Assembly: GCA_027078745.1 (NCBI GenBank)
Contig: JALWWO010000009.1
Location: 79,960-143,959 of the forward strand
Reading direction: 5' to 3'
DNA from: Chromatiaceae bacterium
GTDB lineage: Bacteria > Pseudomonadota > Gammaproteobacteria > Chromatiales > Chromatiaceae
DNA length: 64,000 nt
The notes under the pieces were generated by a model, which did no database searches, was not told where the DNA came from, and was given only the letters and a program-made list of their open reading frames with translations. This document shows positions 1-9,512 of the stretch, piece by piece. Position numbers and translations under genes: made by a program. Numbering within the stretch: the first letter of the stretch is position 1; the number at the start of each line of letters is the position of its first letter.

Positions 1-159
1 AGTGGCGGTCTGCCACGCTGTTCTATTGCCTGCCCAAAACTAGGATTTGTTTTTAACGTAGCAGAAAAGCAAATAGTCGTCAACTACACAACAGAAAAAG
101 GAAATGATGGGGATATCCCACCCATATTTGTATCTAATTTACAACAGAATACCTGCTAG
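1..159 (+). CDS. Possible C-terminal fragment of an unknown protein, cut by the window edge
   Basis: Frame 1 is open from the first base to a TAG at 157-159, giving about 52 codons. It would end tail-to-tail with tatC, overlapping it by 4 bases. The stretch is clearly more AT-rich than its surroundings and ends in a polar tail, NLQQNTC. I do not recognise a family. It may be the end of a gene lying to the left or simply an AT-rich intergenic region that happens to lack stops. Confidence 0.3.
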   Translation, partial: SGGLPRCSIACPKLGFVFNVAEKQIVVNYTTEKGNDGDIPPIFVSNLQQNTC

Positions 160-1289
160 CGCCCATCCATCTGATCCAGAATGTTGCGAGCGGTGCGGCG
201 CTGGCTTTCATCGCCTATTTCCAACACCCGGTAGAGGAGCTTGCGGGCACCGGCTTCATCTTCTCGCTCCCGCAAGGTCATGATTGTTTCCAGCAGGACA
301 TCCACGGGGTCCTTCTCCGCCCGCTCGATGGCATCCAGTTCCGCATCCATTTCTTCTTCCGTCATGGGGCGGAAGCGCTCGGGGTCTGAAATGCCCCCAC
401 CGGCGATCTCCTTGCCCACCGGATCGCCCCCGCTGCTCCTGGGTCCTTCGGGGGCAAACTGCATGCCTAGCCCCTCCCCCGGGGGGGTGTCTGGTTCATC
501 CGGCGGCAGGGAATCGGTCGGTTCGGGATCGGGTCCTTCCGGCTCCTCTTCCGATTGCACAAAGAATCGGGAGAAAAAGATGCCCGCTTCATAGAGCATC
601 CACATGGGAATAGCCAGCAGGGTCTGAGAAATCACATCCGGTGGCGTGAGCAACATGCCTACCACGAAAACCCCCACGATGACATAGGGTCGCTTGTCGG
701 CGAGCTGTTCCGGTGTGGTGATCCCCACAGCTACCAGCAAAACGGTAGCGATGGGGATCTCGAAGGCGATGCCGAAGGCGAAGAAGAGTTTCAGGACGAA
801 TTCCAGATAGAAGGCGATGTCCGGCATCTGGGCCACGTCTTGGGGGGTCACTGAGGCGAAGAAGGCGAAGACCAAAGGGAAGACCACGAAATAGGCGAAG
901 GCCATGCCCAGGTAGAACAGCAGGATGCTCGACACCAACAGGGGTAGAGCAAACCGTTTTTCATGTTGATAGAGCCCGGGAGCCACAAAGCCCCAGAGCT
1001 GAAACAGCAGATAGGGCATGGCGAGGAAAACTGCCGCGATCAACGCCAGCTTAAAGGGGGTGAGGAAGGGAGAAGCCACCTGGGTGGCGATCATCACGGA
1101 ACCTTCAGGAAGTTGGGCCCGGATCGGTTCGGCGATCAGGGTGTAGAGATCGTTAGCAAAGGGAAAGAGGACCAAGAACACCAACACCACAGCGACCACC
1201 ATGCGCAACAGGCGGTCCCGCAGTTCCATGAGATGGGCGAGAAAAGGTTGTTCCTGATCAGATTCTTCCTGAGGCGCCGAGGGATTCAT
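156..1289 (-). CDS. tatC: Twin-arginine translocase subunit TatC with a long cytoplasmic tail
   Basis: TatC is the multispanning inner-membrane receptor for twin-arginine signal peptides and works with TatA and TatB. The 377-residue product starts with the typical [14 protein letters not shown] segment and has six hydrophobic spans up to about residue 245. Ordinary TatC proteins end near residue 250. Here an acidic, proline-rich linker (about 247-300) follows, then a helical segment (about 330-375) ending [18 protein letters not shown], which resembles the C-terminal domain of FimV. It is the last gene of a tatA-tatB-tatC set, 27 bases after tatB. The core assignment is certain. The FimV-like reading of the tail is from memory of that domain's pattern. 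Confidence 0.95.
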   Translation of the reverse strand: MNPSAPQEESDQEQPFLAHLMELRDRLLRMVVAVVLVFLVLFPFANDLYTLIAEPIRAQLPEGSVMIATQVASPFLTPFKLALIAAVFLAMPYLLFQLWGFVAPGLYQHEKRFALPLLVSSILLFYLGMAFAYFVVFPLVFAFFASVTPQDVAQMPDIAFYLEFVLKLFFAFGIAFEIPIATVLLVAVGITTPEQLADKRPYVIVGVFVVGMLLTPPDVISQTLLAIPMWMLYEAGIFFSRFFVQSEEEPEGPDPEPTDSLPPDEPDTPPGEGLGMQFAPEGPRSSGGDPVGKEIAGGGISDPERFRPMTEEEMDAELDAIERAEKDPVDVLLETIMTLREREDEAGARKLLYRVLEIGDESQRRTARNILDQMDGR

Positions 1290-1316
1290 CGGTGCTGTGT
1301 TCCTTGGCCGGAGCCT

Positions 1317-1613
1317 TTAACTGGATTTTTCTTCCTTGACTGGAGATTGTGCGGGTTTAGACGCAGAAGGCTGCGTCGGCGTTTCGACAATGGTCTCCAA
1401 CGGGTTCTGCGCCGCCTGCTTGGCGAGGATTTCCTTCAGTTCCTCCGCCTTGAGCTCTCGGTCGATCTCCGCCTTCACTGCAGCCAGCGCTTGGCGAGTG
1501 CGCCCGATCCAGAGTCCTGCCGTGCGGGCGAGCTTGGGCAAGCGTTCCGGCCCCACCACCAGCAGAGCGACCACGCCTACCAGAACTAATTCGAGAAAGC
1601 CGACATCAAACAT
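1317..1613 (-). CDS. tatB: Sec-independent translocase protein TatB
   Basis: TatB bridges TatC and the bound precursor. The 98-residue product has one N-terminal membrane helix (FLELVLVGVVALLVVGPERLPKLART) with the family glutamate and the GPERLP hinge, then an amphipathic helix and a charged tail rich in Glu, Lys and Pro. It lies 5 bases after tatA and 27 bases before tatC, so the three are one transcript. The GPERLP sequence, rather than the FGxKRL of TatA, separates it from its neighbour. Confidence 0.93.
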   Translation of the reverse strand: MFDVGFLELVLVGVVALLVVGPERLPKLARTAGLWIGRTRQALAAVKAEIDRELKAEELKEILAKQAAQNPLETIVETPTQPSASKPAQSPVKEEKSS

Positions 1614-1618
1614 AGGTT

Positions 1619-1861
1619 TCAGGCCCGCGTCTTCACCTCCTCACTACCTTTCTGTTCTGGTTCTCCTCGGCGTTGGGCGCTGACTTCCTCCAACCGCTTT
1701 GCCTCCCGCTCCTGCTCGCTCTCGTTGAGGGCGGCCCGGAATCCCTTGATCGCATTGCCCAGATCGGAGCCGATGCCCTTGAGGCGCTTGGTGCCGAACA
1801 GGAGCAGGACGATCAACAGGATGATTAAGAGTTGCCAGATGCTGATGCCACCCATACCCAT
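1619..1861 (-). CDS. tatA: Sec-independent translocase protein TatA
   Basis: TatA oligomerises to form the conduit for folded proteins. The 80-residue product has an N-terminal membrane helix, the [20 protein letters not shown] hinge and amphipathic helix, and a charged C-terminus. GGAGG-type ribosome binding sequence (GGAGG, 8 bases before ATG) supports this start. It is the first gene of tatABC and a good -10 box lies about 27 bases upstream. Confidence 0.95.
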   Translation of the reverse strand: MGMGGISIWQLLIILLIVLLLFGTKRLKGIGSDLGNAIKGFRAALNESEQEREAKRLEEVSAQRRGEPEQKGSEEVKTRA

Positions 1862-1887
1862 ATCGTTTTCCTCCGAATAAAGGTTAA

Positions 1888-1893
1888 ATTATA
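1888..1893 (-). promoter_or_regulatory. Putative -10 box of the tatABC promoter
   Basis: The minus strand reads TATAAT here, a perfect sigma70 -10 hexamer, 26 bases before the tatA start. No convincing -35 element is found 16-18 bases upstream, so the promoter may be weak, extended or assisted. The 80-bp gap also has to hold the promoter of the divergent channel gene. Confidence 0.4.
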
Positions 1894-1941
1894 GAGAAAT
1901 CCTAGGCCGGTCGCCGAGATCCTGTCTTCGATCCAGATCCC

Positions 1942-2394
1942 ATGCTTCTGCCTCTTTTGACGGGCATCGCCTTGATGATGCTCAATGTGGTCCTCCATGC
2001 TCTGGGCACCCTGGGCTTGATCCGCTATCTGGGCCGCCGATATACGGACGACCAGGGTAAAATCCGCGCTCACAAGGCCCTTTCTGCGGTGATCTCGATG
2101 ATGGGAGGCTTGTTACTCCTCCACACCTTGGAAATCAGCCTCTGGGCGCTCAGCTATTATCGCTTCCTGCCCCAAAATACCCTGAGCACTTGGGAAGAAT
2201 CCGTCTATTTTTCTTTTGTGACCTACACCACCTTGGGCTATGGGGATATTAGCCTGCAAGTGCCCTGGTGGCGGCTGCTGAGCGGAATCGAGGCCTTGAG
2301 CGGGGTGCTCTTGCTCGGATGGTCCACCGCTCTGTTGTTCGCCCTGGTGCAAAAGAGCTGGCGTGATCTGGTCCGTCAGCAGTTCTGCGGATAG
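1942..2394 (+). CDS. Small two-helix potassium channel family protein
   Basis: The 150-residue product has hydrophobic spans near residues 1-30, 48-72 and 112-140. Between the last two lies a pore loop with the selectivity-filter sequence YTTLGYGDISL. TxGYGD is the signature of K+ channels, so this is an Ion_trans_2 type pore protein. There is no RCK/TrkA-N or other ligand-binding domain, so gating is unknown. It is divergent from tatA and convergent with secF, with only three bases between their ends. The ATG lacks an obvious ribosome binding sequence. Confidence 0.8.
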   Translation: MLLPLLTGIALMMLNVVLHALGTLGLIRYLGRRYTDDQGKIRAHKALSAVISMMGGLLLLHTLEISLWALSYYRFLPQNTLSTWEESVYFSFVTYTTLGYGDISLQVPWWRLLSGIEALSGVLLLGWSTALLFALVQKSWRDLVRQQFCG

Positions 2395-2397
2395 CGC

Positions 2398-3342
2398 CTA
2401 GGGCAGGCTATCCAACTCTGCCCCTTCTTTAGGCACGGGCAGGAGATCCGCCTTGCTCACCCCCATCATGACTACCGCTGCCGTAGCCACATAAATGGTG
2501 GAATAGGTCCCCACCACCACACCGATGATGAGGGCTAGGGAGAACCCGGAAATGCTCTGCCCCCCGAAGAGGAACAGAGCCAAGAGCACCAACAGAGTGG
2601 TGCCCGAGGTGATGATGGTGCGGGAAAGGGTTTGATTGATGGACAAATTGATAAGGTCAACCACTTCTCCCTTTCGCACCTTGCGGAAGTTCTCCCGAAT
2701 GCGGTCGAAGATCACGATGGTATCGTTCAGGGAGTAGCCGATGACCGCCAGCACCGCCGCCAGCACCGGTAGATCGAACTCGATCTGAGTCAGGGAAAAG
2801 AAGCCCACGGTGAAGAGTACATCGTGAATAAGGGCGATGACAGCGCCCAATGCAAACCGCCATTCAAAGCGCAGGGCCACATAGATTAGGATGCCGATGA
2901 GGGAGAAGAGCACCGCAAGCCCCCCATCTTCCCGCAGTTCCTCCCCCACCTGGGGACCCACGAATTCCACCCGCCGCAACTCTAGCTTCTGATCCGTCGC
3001 CTCGCGGAGCAACCGAAAGACTCGGTCGCTCAGGGTGGCGCTCCCTGCTTCGTCTTTCTCCGGTGCCAGCCGGATGAGCACATCCCGAGAAGAACCGAAA
3101 TATTGCACAGTCGCTCGGGGTAGATCGCCCTTTTCCAAAGCAGCGCGCACCTGGGCTAGGTCTACCGGTCGTTCGTAGCCCACTTCGATGACGGTGCCGC
3201 CGGTGAAGTCCAGGCCGAAGTTGAAGCCTCGGAAGACCATGGAGAGCAGGCAGACGCCGATAACGGTCAGGGAACCGATCACCGCGATGCGGCGTTTGCC
3301 CATGAAATCGATGTTCAGCTCTCGGAGAAGGCGAAAGTGCAT
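2398..3342 (-). CDS. secF: Protein translocase subunit SecF
   Basis: SecF forms with SecD a proton-driven complex that pulls preproteins out of the SecYEG channel on the periplasmic side. The 314-residue product has one N-terminal helix, a periplasmic region opening with the GLDFTGGTVIEVGY motif, and five C-terminal helices with the RND-type segment GYSLNDTIVIFDRIRENFRK. Length and order match E. coli SecF. It follows secD by 9 bases and is the end of the yajC-secD-secF group. Confidence 0.96.
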   Translation of the reverse strand: MHFRLLRELNIDFMGKRRIAVIGSLTVIGVCLLSMVFRGFNFGLDFTGGTVIEVGYERPVDLAQVRAALEKGDLPRATVQYFGSSRDVLIRLAPEKDEAGSATLSDRVFRLLREATDQKLELRRVEFVGPQVGEELREDGGLAVLFSLIGILIYVALRFEWRFALGAVIALIHDVLFTVGFFSLTQIEFDLPVLAAVLAVIGYSLNDTIVIFDRIRENFRKVRKGEVVDLINLSINQTLSRTIITSGTTLLVLLALFLFGGQSISGFSLALIIGVVVGTYSTIYVATAAVVMMGVSKADLLPVPKEGAELDSLP

Positions 3343-3351
3343 GGCGAAGTT

Positions 3352-5208
3352 CTAGATCGATAGGGTTTGCAGACGGCGGCCCCCGTAGATCAGGTTGATC
3401 AGGGCGCGGCTGCCGAGGATGGCGGTGAACATGGAGGTGAGAATGCCGATGAACAGGGTGACAGCAAAGCCCTTGATGGGGCCGGTGCCAAAGCTGAAGA
3501 GAACGATGGCGGCGATGAGGGTGGTGATATTGGCGTCCAAAATGGTAGACAACGCCTTGTCATAGCCAGCATGAATGCTCGCCTGGGGCGTGCTGCCATT
3601 GCGCAGTTCCTCGCGGATGCGCTCGAAGATGAGCACATTGGCGTCCACCGCCATGCCCACGGTGAGCACGATGCCCGCGATCCCGGGCAAGGTCAGGGTG
3701 GCCTGCAACAGGGAAAGCACGGCGACGATGAGGACCAGATTTGCGAAGAGCACTACATCGGCTACCAGCCCGAATACCCGATAGTAGAGGGCCATGAACA
3801 CCACCACCAGGAGAAAGCCGATGACTACGGATTTGAAGCCTTGTTCGATATTATCTTGTCCTAGGCTGGGCCCGATGGTCCGTTCCTCTACGATCTCGAT
3901 GGGAGCAGCCAGGGCACCGGCTCGCAGCAGCAGGGCGAGATCGTGGGCTTCCTCGCTGCTGTCCAGTCCCGTGGTCTGAAAGCGCCGCCCGAAGGGTTCC
4001 AGAATGTTGGCGATGCTGATGACCTCCTCCGTGCGCACGTTTTGCTTGACGGGTTTCCCATCCACCATCTTGGTGATGGTGCGGTTCTCGATGAAGACCA
4101 CGGCCATGGGCTTGCCCGTGTTCTCCGTGGTCACATTCCGCATCCGCCGCGCCCCCTGCCCGTCTAGACTGACGAAGACCGCGGGTTGACCGCTGCGTTG
4201 ATCGAAACCCGCGGAAGCATCGGTGATCTGATCGCCGGTGACGATGACCCGCCGCTTGAGCAGCACGGGCCGGCCCTCCCGATCCCGATAGAGCTTGCTG
4301 CCCACGGGCACCCGACCTTCCAAGGCATCCTGTACGCTGTGTTCCGTGTCCACCAGCCGATATTCTAGCGTTGCCGTAGCCCCCAACAATTCCTTGAGCT
4401 TGGCGGGATCCTGGGCACCGGGCAATTGCACCACGATGCGCCGATCCCCCTGGCGCTGAATGATGGGCTCCGCCACCCCCAGGGCATTGACGCGGTTGCG
4501 CAAGGTGGTGATGTTCTGCTGAAGGGCGAAGCGCTTGACTTCCAGTTCTTCTGCCTGGCTCATGGAGGCATAGAGGAAGTAGCGGCCGTTCTCTTCCGCC
4601 GTCTCCAAGATCAGGTTGCGGAACGCCCGATTGATCGTTTCCTCTGCCCGATCCCGAGATTGGGCATCTCGGAACCGCACTACCACCCGCTTTCCCTCTC
4701 GGATGATGCCCAGGTAGCGAATTTTCTCGCTCCGCAGGAGGGTGCGAATGTCCCCTGCATAGCGTTCCAAGGCCTGATCCACCGCTGCATCCATATCCAC
4801 ATCGATGAGTACATGAATGCCGCCCCGCAGATCCAAGCCCAAAAACATGGGTTGCAGGCCTAGGGCATCGAGCCAAGCAGGTAGATCCGGGGAAAGGGTG
4901 AGGGCCATGTTGTAGCGGTCGGAAAGGGTAGCTTCCAGGGCAGCTTTTCCGCGCAGCTGGTCCCCATTGCTGGCGAACCGCACCAACGCCTTGCCGTTTT
5001 CGAACAGTTCCACCGACTTATAGGACACCTGGGCATTTTCCAGGGCAGCTTTGAGTTCAGCGACCGTGCTTTCTGTCACTTCTTGCCCACGAGCGGGCGT
5101 GATCTCGATGGCAGGGTCCTGGGGAAACAGGTTCGGCAGAGCATAGAGCACGCCCAGGAGCAAGACGCTGAGAATCAGCAGATTCTTCCACAGGGGGTAT
5201 CGATTCAT
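3352..5208 (-). CDS. secD: Protein translocase subunit SecD
   Basis: SecD supplies most of the periplasmic part of the SecDF motor. The 618-residue product has an N-terminal helix, the GLDLRGGIHVLIDVD motif near residue 125, a large periplasmic head (about 140-430), and C-terminal RND helices with VGMAVDANVLIFERIREELR. All expected parts are present and length matches the family. The stop is 9 bases from the secF start. The 72-bp gap after yajC contains no obvious terminator. Confidence 0.96.
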   Translation of the reverse strand: MNRYPLWKNLLILSVLLLGVLYALPNLFPQDPAIEITPARGQEVTESTVAELKAALENAQVSYKSVELFENGKALVRFASNGDQLRGKAALEATLSDRYNMALTLSPDLPAWLDALGLQPMFLGLDLRGGIHVLIDVDMDAAVDQALERYAGDIRTLLRSEKIRYLGIIREGKRVVVRFRDAQSRDRAEETINRAFRNLILETAEENGRYFLYASMSQAEELEVKRFALQQNITTLRNRVNALGVAEPIIQRQGDRRIVVQLPGAQDPAKLKELLGATATLEYRLVDTEHSVQDALEGRVPVGSKLYRDREGRPVLLKRRVIVTGDQITDASAGFDQRSGQPAVFVSLDGQGARRMRNVTTENTGKPMAVVFIENRTITKMVDGKPVKQNVRTEEVISIANILEPFGRRFQTTGLDSSEEAHDLALLLRAGALAAPIEIVEERTIGPSLGQDNIEQGFKSVVIGFLLVVVFMALYYRVFGLVADVVLFANLVLIVAVLSLLQATLTLPGIAGIVLTVGMAVDANVLIFERIREELRNGSTPQASIHAGYDKALSTILDANITTLIAAIVLFSFGTGPIKGFAVTLFIGILTSMFTAILGSRALINLIYGGRRLQTLSI

Positions 5209-5280
5209 GGAGGTTTCAACCTATGGGAAAAAGTCTCGCTGGATACCGGTGTCCAGTGCCCTGAGTCTAACGCGCTGTGC

Positions 5281-5616
5281 TCAAAGCTCTTTCAGGGAAC
5301 CCTTGGGTAAGACGGATTCCACTGCATTGCGACGGACCTTCACGGAAACGCCCTCAGCGATCTCCAGCATCAAGAAGTTTTCACCCAGATCGGTGATCCG
5401 ACCCAGCAGACCGCCGATGGTCGCCACCTCGTCCCCCTTGGCGAGGGCATCCACCATCTTCTTGTGCTCTTTCTGCCGCTTCACCTGGGGACGGATCATC
5501 AGGAAATAGAGCAGAACGATCAGCCCGATGGGAAAAAGGAGACTGAGTAGGGGATCGCCCTGCTGCGCGGCGGCACCCGCTTCCTGAGCCAGGGCATCGG
5601 CGATGAAAAAAGACAT
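5281..5616 (-). CDS. yajC: Preprotein translocase subunit YajC
   Basis: YajC is a small inner-membrane partner of SecDF. I start it at the ATG at 5616 because MSFFIADALAQEAGAA is the usual N-terminus and a GAGGAG ribosome binding sequence sits just upstream; the open frame continues much further up but overlaps cysE. The 111-residue product has one helix (LFPIGLIVLLYFLMIRPQ), the conserved RPQxKR motif, then the small beta domain with GDEVATIGGLLGRI. It is 70 bases downstream of cysE and leads into secD. Confidence 0.95.
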   Translation of the reverse strand: MSFFIADALAQEAGAAAQQGDPLLSLLFPIGLIVLLYFLMIRPQVKRQKEHKKMVDALAKGDEVATIGGLLGRITDLGENFLMLEIAEGVSVKVRRNAVESVLPKGSLKEL

Positions 5617-5686
5617 AGGAACTCCTCGAAAAGCGCAAAAAATATGGCGGCGAATTATGGCATAGATCGGGAAGACTGGGAAAAGT

Positions 5687-6457
5687 TCATCGAGACGGGC
5701 GCTCCTCCGTGGCAGACTGGATTTCGCAAGCCTCCAGATCAGGCAGATGTTCGAGAGGTTCAGTAATACCTCGTTGTTCCAGGGCCTTGGCCATGATTTC
5801 CAAGCGCTGATCCAACAGATGGATATGATCCAACATGCAGTTGATCGCATGGGCCACCGGGTCCGGCGTGTTGCGGGTAGCGCCGTAAGCGTCGAAACCC
5901 ATGCGCTTGGCAGTGGTCGCGCGGCGGCGCTGTTGAGCATCCGTGGGGCGTTCCACCACTCGCCCGGGCACCCCTACCACAGTGGCGCCGGGTTCCACGG
6001 ACTTGACCACCACTGCATTGGATCCGATGCGAACCCCGTCTCCGATCTCAATAGGTCCCAACACCTTGGCTCCTGCACCCACCACTACATCTCGGCCTAA
6101 GGTGGGATGGCGCTTTCCCTTCTCCCAGCTCGTGCCGCCCAGAGTGACCCCGTGATAGAGGGTGCAATCATCCCCGATGACGGCAGTTTCCCCGATGACT
6201 ACGCCCATGCCATGGTCGATGAAGAACCGGCGTCCGATCTGGGCCCCCGGGTGAATCTCGATGCCGGTGAACAGGCGGGAGAGATTGGAGAGCATCCGAG
6301 CGAGCCACTTCCAATTTGCCCGCCAAAGCCGATGGGCCAAGCGATGGCTCAGCACCGCATGAATGCCTGGGTAGGTGGTGAGCACTTCAAATGTATTGCG
6401 CGCAGCGGGGTCTCGCTCGAACACACAGGCAATGTCTTCTCGTAGCCGTTCGAACAT
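5687..6457 (-). CDS. cysE: Serine O-acetyltransferase
   Basis: CysE transfers acetyl from acetyl-CoA to L-serine, the first step of cysteine synthesis. The 256-residue product has the N-terminal helical part and the left-handed beta-helix hexapeptide region ([23 protein letters not shown]), including catalytic HG and DHG motifs, then [11 protein letters not shown]-terminal extension of about 70 residues follows the catalytic core. AAGGA lies 8 bases before the ATG. It follows trmJ by 15 bases. In many relatives trmJ-cysE is followed by iscR; here yajC-secDF follows instead. Confidence 0.93.
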   Translation of the reverse strand: MFERLREDIACVFERDPAARNTFEVLTTYPGIHAVLSHRLAHRLWRANWKWLARMLSNLSRLFTGIEIHPGAQIGRRFFIDHGMGVVIGETAVIGDDCTLYHGVTLGGTSWEKGKRHPTLGRDVVVGAGAKVLGPIEIGDGVRIGSNAVVVKSVEPGATVVGVPGRVVERPTDAQQRRRATTAKRMGFDAYGATRNTPDPVAHAINCMLDHIHLLDQRLEIMAKALEQRGITEPLEHLPDLEACEIQSATEERPSR

Positions 6458-6472
6458 AGCGGAATTCCTTAG

Positions 6473-7210
6473 TTATGACAGATCTTTTTCCTTCTGAAGG
6501 CGTGCGACCGCCCGCAGGATGCCCCGCAGGATGTTGATTTCTGTAGGGTCGGGGCGGGCCCGATGCAAGAACCTGTACAGACGACCCGCCAGGGTCTTGG
6601 ATTGTTGGGGATGGACAAAGCCGATGGTAATCAGGGTATTCATAAGATGGGCGTGCAAGCCTGCTACTTGTTCGGCAGGTGCTGGCACATGGCTTGGGGC
6701 GGGAGGCAGACACTGGGAAGCAGCGCGCCGGATCTCATAGGCGAAGACTTGAGCGGCAGCTGCCAAGTTCAGAGAGCGGAAATCCGGTGCGGTGGGAATC
6801 CAGGCCAGATATTGACAGGATTGCAGTTCTCGATTGGTCAACCCTGTGCTTTCTCGCCCGAACACGAGGGCGACTTCCCCGGCTTGCGCTTCTTTCATTA
6901 GCATCTGGGCACAATCGGATGGTTCCAGCAGGGGCCAATCCAGGGTTCTGCGGCGCGCACTGGATCCGATCACCAACCGACAGCCTGCCAGGGCCTGGGT
7001 TAAGTTCTCATGGATCCGGGCGGCGGCCAGCAGATCATCTGCCCCGGCGGCCCGAGCGATGGCCTGAGCATCAGGCGGTTGCTTGGGGCGCACCAGATGG
7101 AGTTGATGCAACCCCATGGTCTTCATGGCCCGAGCCACCGCGCCCAGATTTCCCGTGTGCGAGGTCTCCACCAATACGAAGCGGACTCGATCCAAAGGTG
7201 CTTGGCTCAA
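6473..7210 (-). CDS. trmJ: tRNA (cytidine/uridine-2'-O-)-methyltransferase TrmJ
   Basis: TrmJ methylates the ribose at position 32 of tRNA anticodon loops using SAM. It is a SPOUT enzyme: VETSHTGNLGAVARAMKTMG near the N-terminus, LVFGRESTGLTNREL (the FGxExxGL knot motif) and IPTAPDFRSLNLAAAAQV. The open frame reaches 7255 (TTG) but would overlap suhB. I choose the TTG at 7210, which gives MSQAPLDRVRFVLVETS, the usual length upstream of the first strand, with AGGAG 11 bases before. The product is 245 residues. Divergent from suhB with a 39-bp gap. Confidence 0.92.
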   Translation of the reverse strand: MSQAPLDRVRFVLVETSHTGNLGAVARAMKTMGLHQLHLVRPKQPPDAQAIARAAGADDLLAAARIHENLTQALAGCRLVIGSSARRRTLDWPLLEPSDCAQMLMKEAQAGEVALVFGRESTGLTNRELQSCQYLAWIPTAPDFRSLNLAAAAQVFAYEIRRAASQCLPPAPSHVPAPAEQVAGLHAHLMNTLITIGFVHPQQSKTLAGRLYRFLHRARPDPTEINILRGILRAVARLQKEKDLS

Positions 7211-7249
7211 TCTTTGCGATTCTCCTCGTTTTGCCGTAAGGTGTGATCC

Positions 7250-8047
7250 ATGCAACCTACGCTACATATAGCCATTCGAGCCGCCCGCGCTGCGGGCCGC
7301 ATTCTATTGCGCTACGCCCATCAGATCGACCGGATTCCGGTGCAGACCAAGCGCTATAACGATTTTGTCAGCGAAGTCGACCGCCAGGCGGAGGCGGCGA
7401 TTATTCGAGAACTGCAGGCGAAATTCCCCCACCATGCCATCTTGGCTGAAGAAACGGGTGCTCAGGGAAAAGGAGAATTCGAATGGATCATCGATCCTCT
7501 AGATGGTACAACTAATTACCTGCACGGTTTCCCCCAATTCGCAGTCTCCATCGCTTTGCGCCGCCGCGGTCGCCTGCTCTGCGGGCTGGTCTATGATCCC
7601 CTGCGGGAGGAGCTGTTCACCGCTGCTCGTGGGGAGGGTGCGCAACTCAATAACCGTAGAATTCGCGTATCTGAGCGCCGTTCCTTAGAAGGGGCTCTGA
7701 TCGGTACCGGCTTTCCTTTTCGGGATCATCGCTACCTGGACCCCTATCTGGAGATGCTCAAGACTTTGGTGCAGACCACCGCCGGGGTGCGGCGGCCCGG
7801 TGCTGCTGCCCTGGATCTCGCCTATGTGGCCTGCGGTCGTACGGACGGGTTCTGGGAACTGGGCCTAGCGGCGTGGGACATGGCTGCTGGCGTTCTGCTC
7901 ATTCAGGAAGCGGGCGGTCAAGTATCTGACCTGCGCGGCGGGGATCGCTATCTGACCACGGGCAATATCGTGGCCGGCAATCCCTGGGTATATCAAGCCT
8001 TGTTAAAGACCTTGCGTCCCCATCTAAATGAAGATCTGCCCGCCTGA
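7250..8047 (+). CDS. suhB: Inositol-1-monophosphatase family protein SuhB
   Basis: The 265-residue product is an inositol monophosphatase that in Gammaproteobacteria also acts with the Nus factors in rRNA antitermination. Metal-site motifs are present: EVDRQAEAAI, LAEETG, DPLDGTTNYLHGFPQF and the C-terminal WDMAAGVLLIQEAGG. A weak AAGGTG precedes the ATG. It stands next to trmJ and cysE as in many relatives and converges on amiC with a 4-base gap. Confidence 0.93.
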   Translation: MQPTLHIAIRAARAAGRILLRYAHQIDRIPVQTKRYNDFVSEVDRQAEAAIIRELQAKFPHHAILAEETGAQGKGEFEWIIDPLDGTTNYLHGFPQFAVSIALRRRGRLLCGLVYDPLREELFTAARGEGAQLNNRRIRVSERRSLEGALIGTGFPFRDHRYLDPYLEMLKTLVQTTAGVRRPGAAALDLAYVACGRTDGFWELGLAAWDMAAGVLLIQEAGGQVSDLRGGDRYLTTGNIVAGNPWVYQALLKTLRPHLNEDLPA

Positions 8048-8051
8048 TCCT

Positions 8052-9347
8052 TCAACCCTCGGGGATGGTCAACACCTGTCCCACGCGAATCAAATCTCCC
8101 TTGATCTGGTTGGCTTTGCGCAGGGCGCTGAGACTGACCCGATAACGTTTGGCGATAAGCCCCAAGGTGTCCCCGGGACTGATCACATAGCGACGAGGTG
8201 CCCGATGCTGTGCGAACCAGGTGCCCGGGGGGGGATAGCGTTGGAAATAGGTCCGAATCCCCGCAAACAGAGCTTGCGCCAGTTGATCCTGGAATCGGGG
8301 ATCGCGCAAGCGGGCTTCTTCCTTGGGATTGCTGATAAAGGCAGTTTCCACCAGCACGGAAGGAATATCCGGTGCCTTGAGCACCACGAACCGCGCCTGC
8401 TGTACCCGCCGATTGTGCACTTCGCCCAATTTAGCCAGCTTGGCTAACAGAGTTTTCGCCGCCAAATGGCTGTATTCCAGAGTGGCGCTCTGGACCATAT
8501 CCAAGATAGTTTTAGTCAGGTAGGGATCCTTGTCTTCCAGTTCGATCCCACCGATGAGATCCGCACGGTTTTCTTTATCTGCTAGCCACTTCGCCGCCTT
8601 ACTGCTGGCACCCTTTTGCGAAAGGATATAGACGGAAGAACCCCGTACTCGGGGATCATTAAAGGCATCCGCATGGATGGAGAGGAAAAGATCCGCACGA
8701 TGTTTCCGAGCGAGTCGGATGCGCTTGTACAAGCCCACATAATAATCGCCCTTGCGGATGAGCACGGCCCGCATGCCGGGTGCTCGGTTGATCCGAGCGG
8801 CGAGCTTCCGCGCGATGCCCAAGGCGACCGTTTTTTCCTGGGTGCCCTTGGGTCCAATGGCGCCCGCATCCTCTCCTCCATGCCCCGCATCGATGGCAAC
8901 GACGACTTTCCGCTGCGTCTTATCGTCATGTACGAATGCCTTGACCGGCTTCTGTTGCTGCTTGCGGGGACTGAGATCCAGAATCAGGCGATAGCCATAG
9001 CGATTGTTGGGATTTAACAGTTGGCTCTTCGCTCGCACGGGTTGTTTGAGATCCACCACGATGCGCAGATCGTCGCCTGCTCGAATACCGCTGCGCAAGC
9101 GCATGACCAGGGGATCATTCTTCACGCGGGGCAGCTTGCCTTGCAAGCGGGCATCGGGAATATCTACCACCAAGCGATCTGGATTGCGGAGGGAAAAGAT
9201 GCGGTGTTCGATGGCCTCGCTCGCATCCAACACCAGGCGAGTTTGATCCGGCGCAGTCCAAAGCCGCACGTTGCTCACCTCTGCCTGATTAGCAAGGGCT
9301 AACAGAGGCAGGAGCAAGCTTAGTAACGAAACAATCTTTTTACTCAT
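8052..9347 (-). CDS. amiC: N-acetylmuramoyl-L-alanine amidase with AMIN and LysM domains
   Basis: This periplasmic zinc amidase cuts the amide between muramic acid and the peptide during cell separation. I start at the ATG at 9347, which gives a clear signal peptide (SKKIVSLLSLLLPLLALANQ); a longer frame starts at 9383. Order: signal, AMIN domain (about 22-130), Amidase_3 (about 160-385) with IDAGHGGEDAGA, LSIHADAF and VETAFISNPKEE as zinc and catalytic motifs, then one LysM domain (ISPGDTLGLIAKRYRVSLSA) for glycan binding. The LysM end fits the AmiB/AmiC type. In E. coli-like genomes such genes sit near mutL; here the neighbour is suhB. Confidence 0.92.
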   Translation of the reverse strand: MSKKIVSLLSLLLPLLALANQAEVSNVRLWTAPDQTRLVLDASEAIEHRIFSLRNPDRLVVDIPDARLQGKLPRVKNDPLVMRLRSGIRAGDDLRIVVDLKQPVRAKSQLLNPNNRYGYRLILDLSPRKQQQKPVKAFVHDDKTQRKVVVAIDAGHGGEDAGAIGPKGTQEKTVALGIARKLAARINRAPGMRAVLIRKGDYYVGLYKRIRLARKHRADLFLSIHADAFNDPRVRGSSVYILSQKGASSKAAKWLADKENRADLIGGIELEDKDPYLTKTILDMVQSATLEYSHLAAKTLLAKLAKLGEVHNRRVQQARFVVLKAPDIPSVLVETAFISNPKEEARLRDPRFQDQLAQALFAGIRTYFQRYPPPGTWFAQHRAPRRYVISPGDTLGLIAKRYRVSLSALRKANQIKGDLIRVGQVLTIPEG

Positions 9348-9512
9348 AGCCTCCGCGCTCTCAGCTGCCGAGAGAATATGCATTTTTAGGCTAGCACGGC
9401 GGAAGGCTATTTTCTAGTTAAAACCGTAGATTAACGCGCACTCTTCAACTGAATCAGAAGGATTCGATCTGGCAGCGAAATGACAAAGGGAACCCCCGCA
9501 GCCGAGGGCAAT

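Noticed and set aside
3367..3864. Rightward open frame of 165 codons opposite secD
   Set aside because: Antisense shadow of secD, rich in Asp, Glu, Gly and His as expected from the reverse complement of a membrane protein gene.
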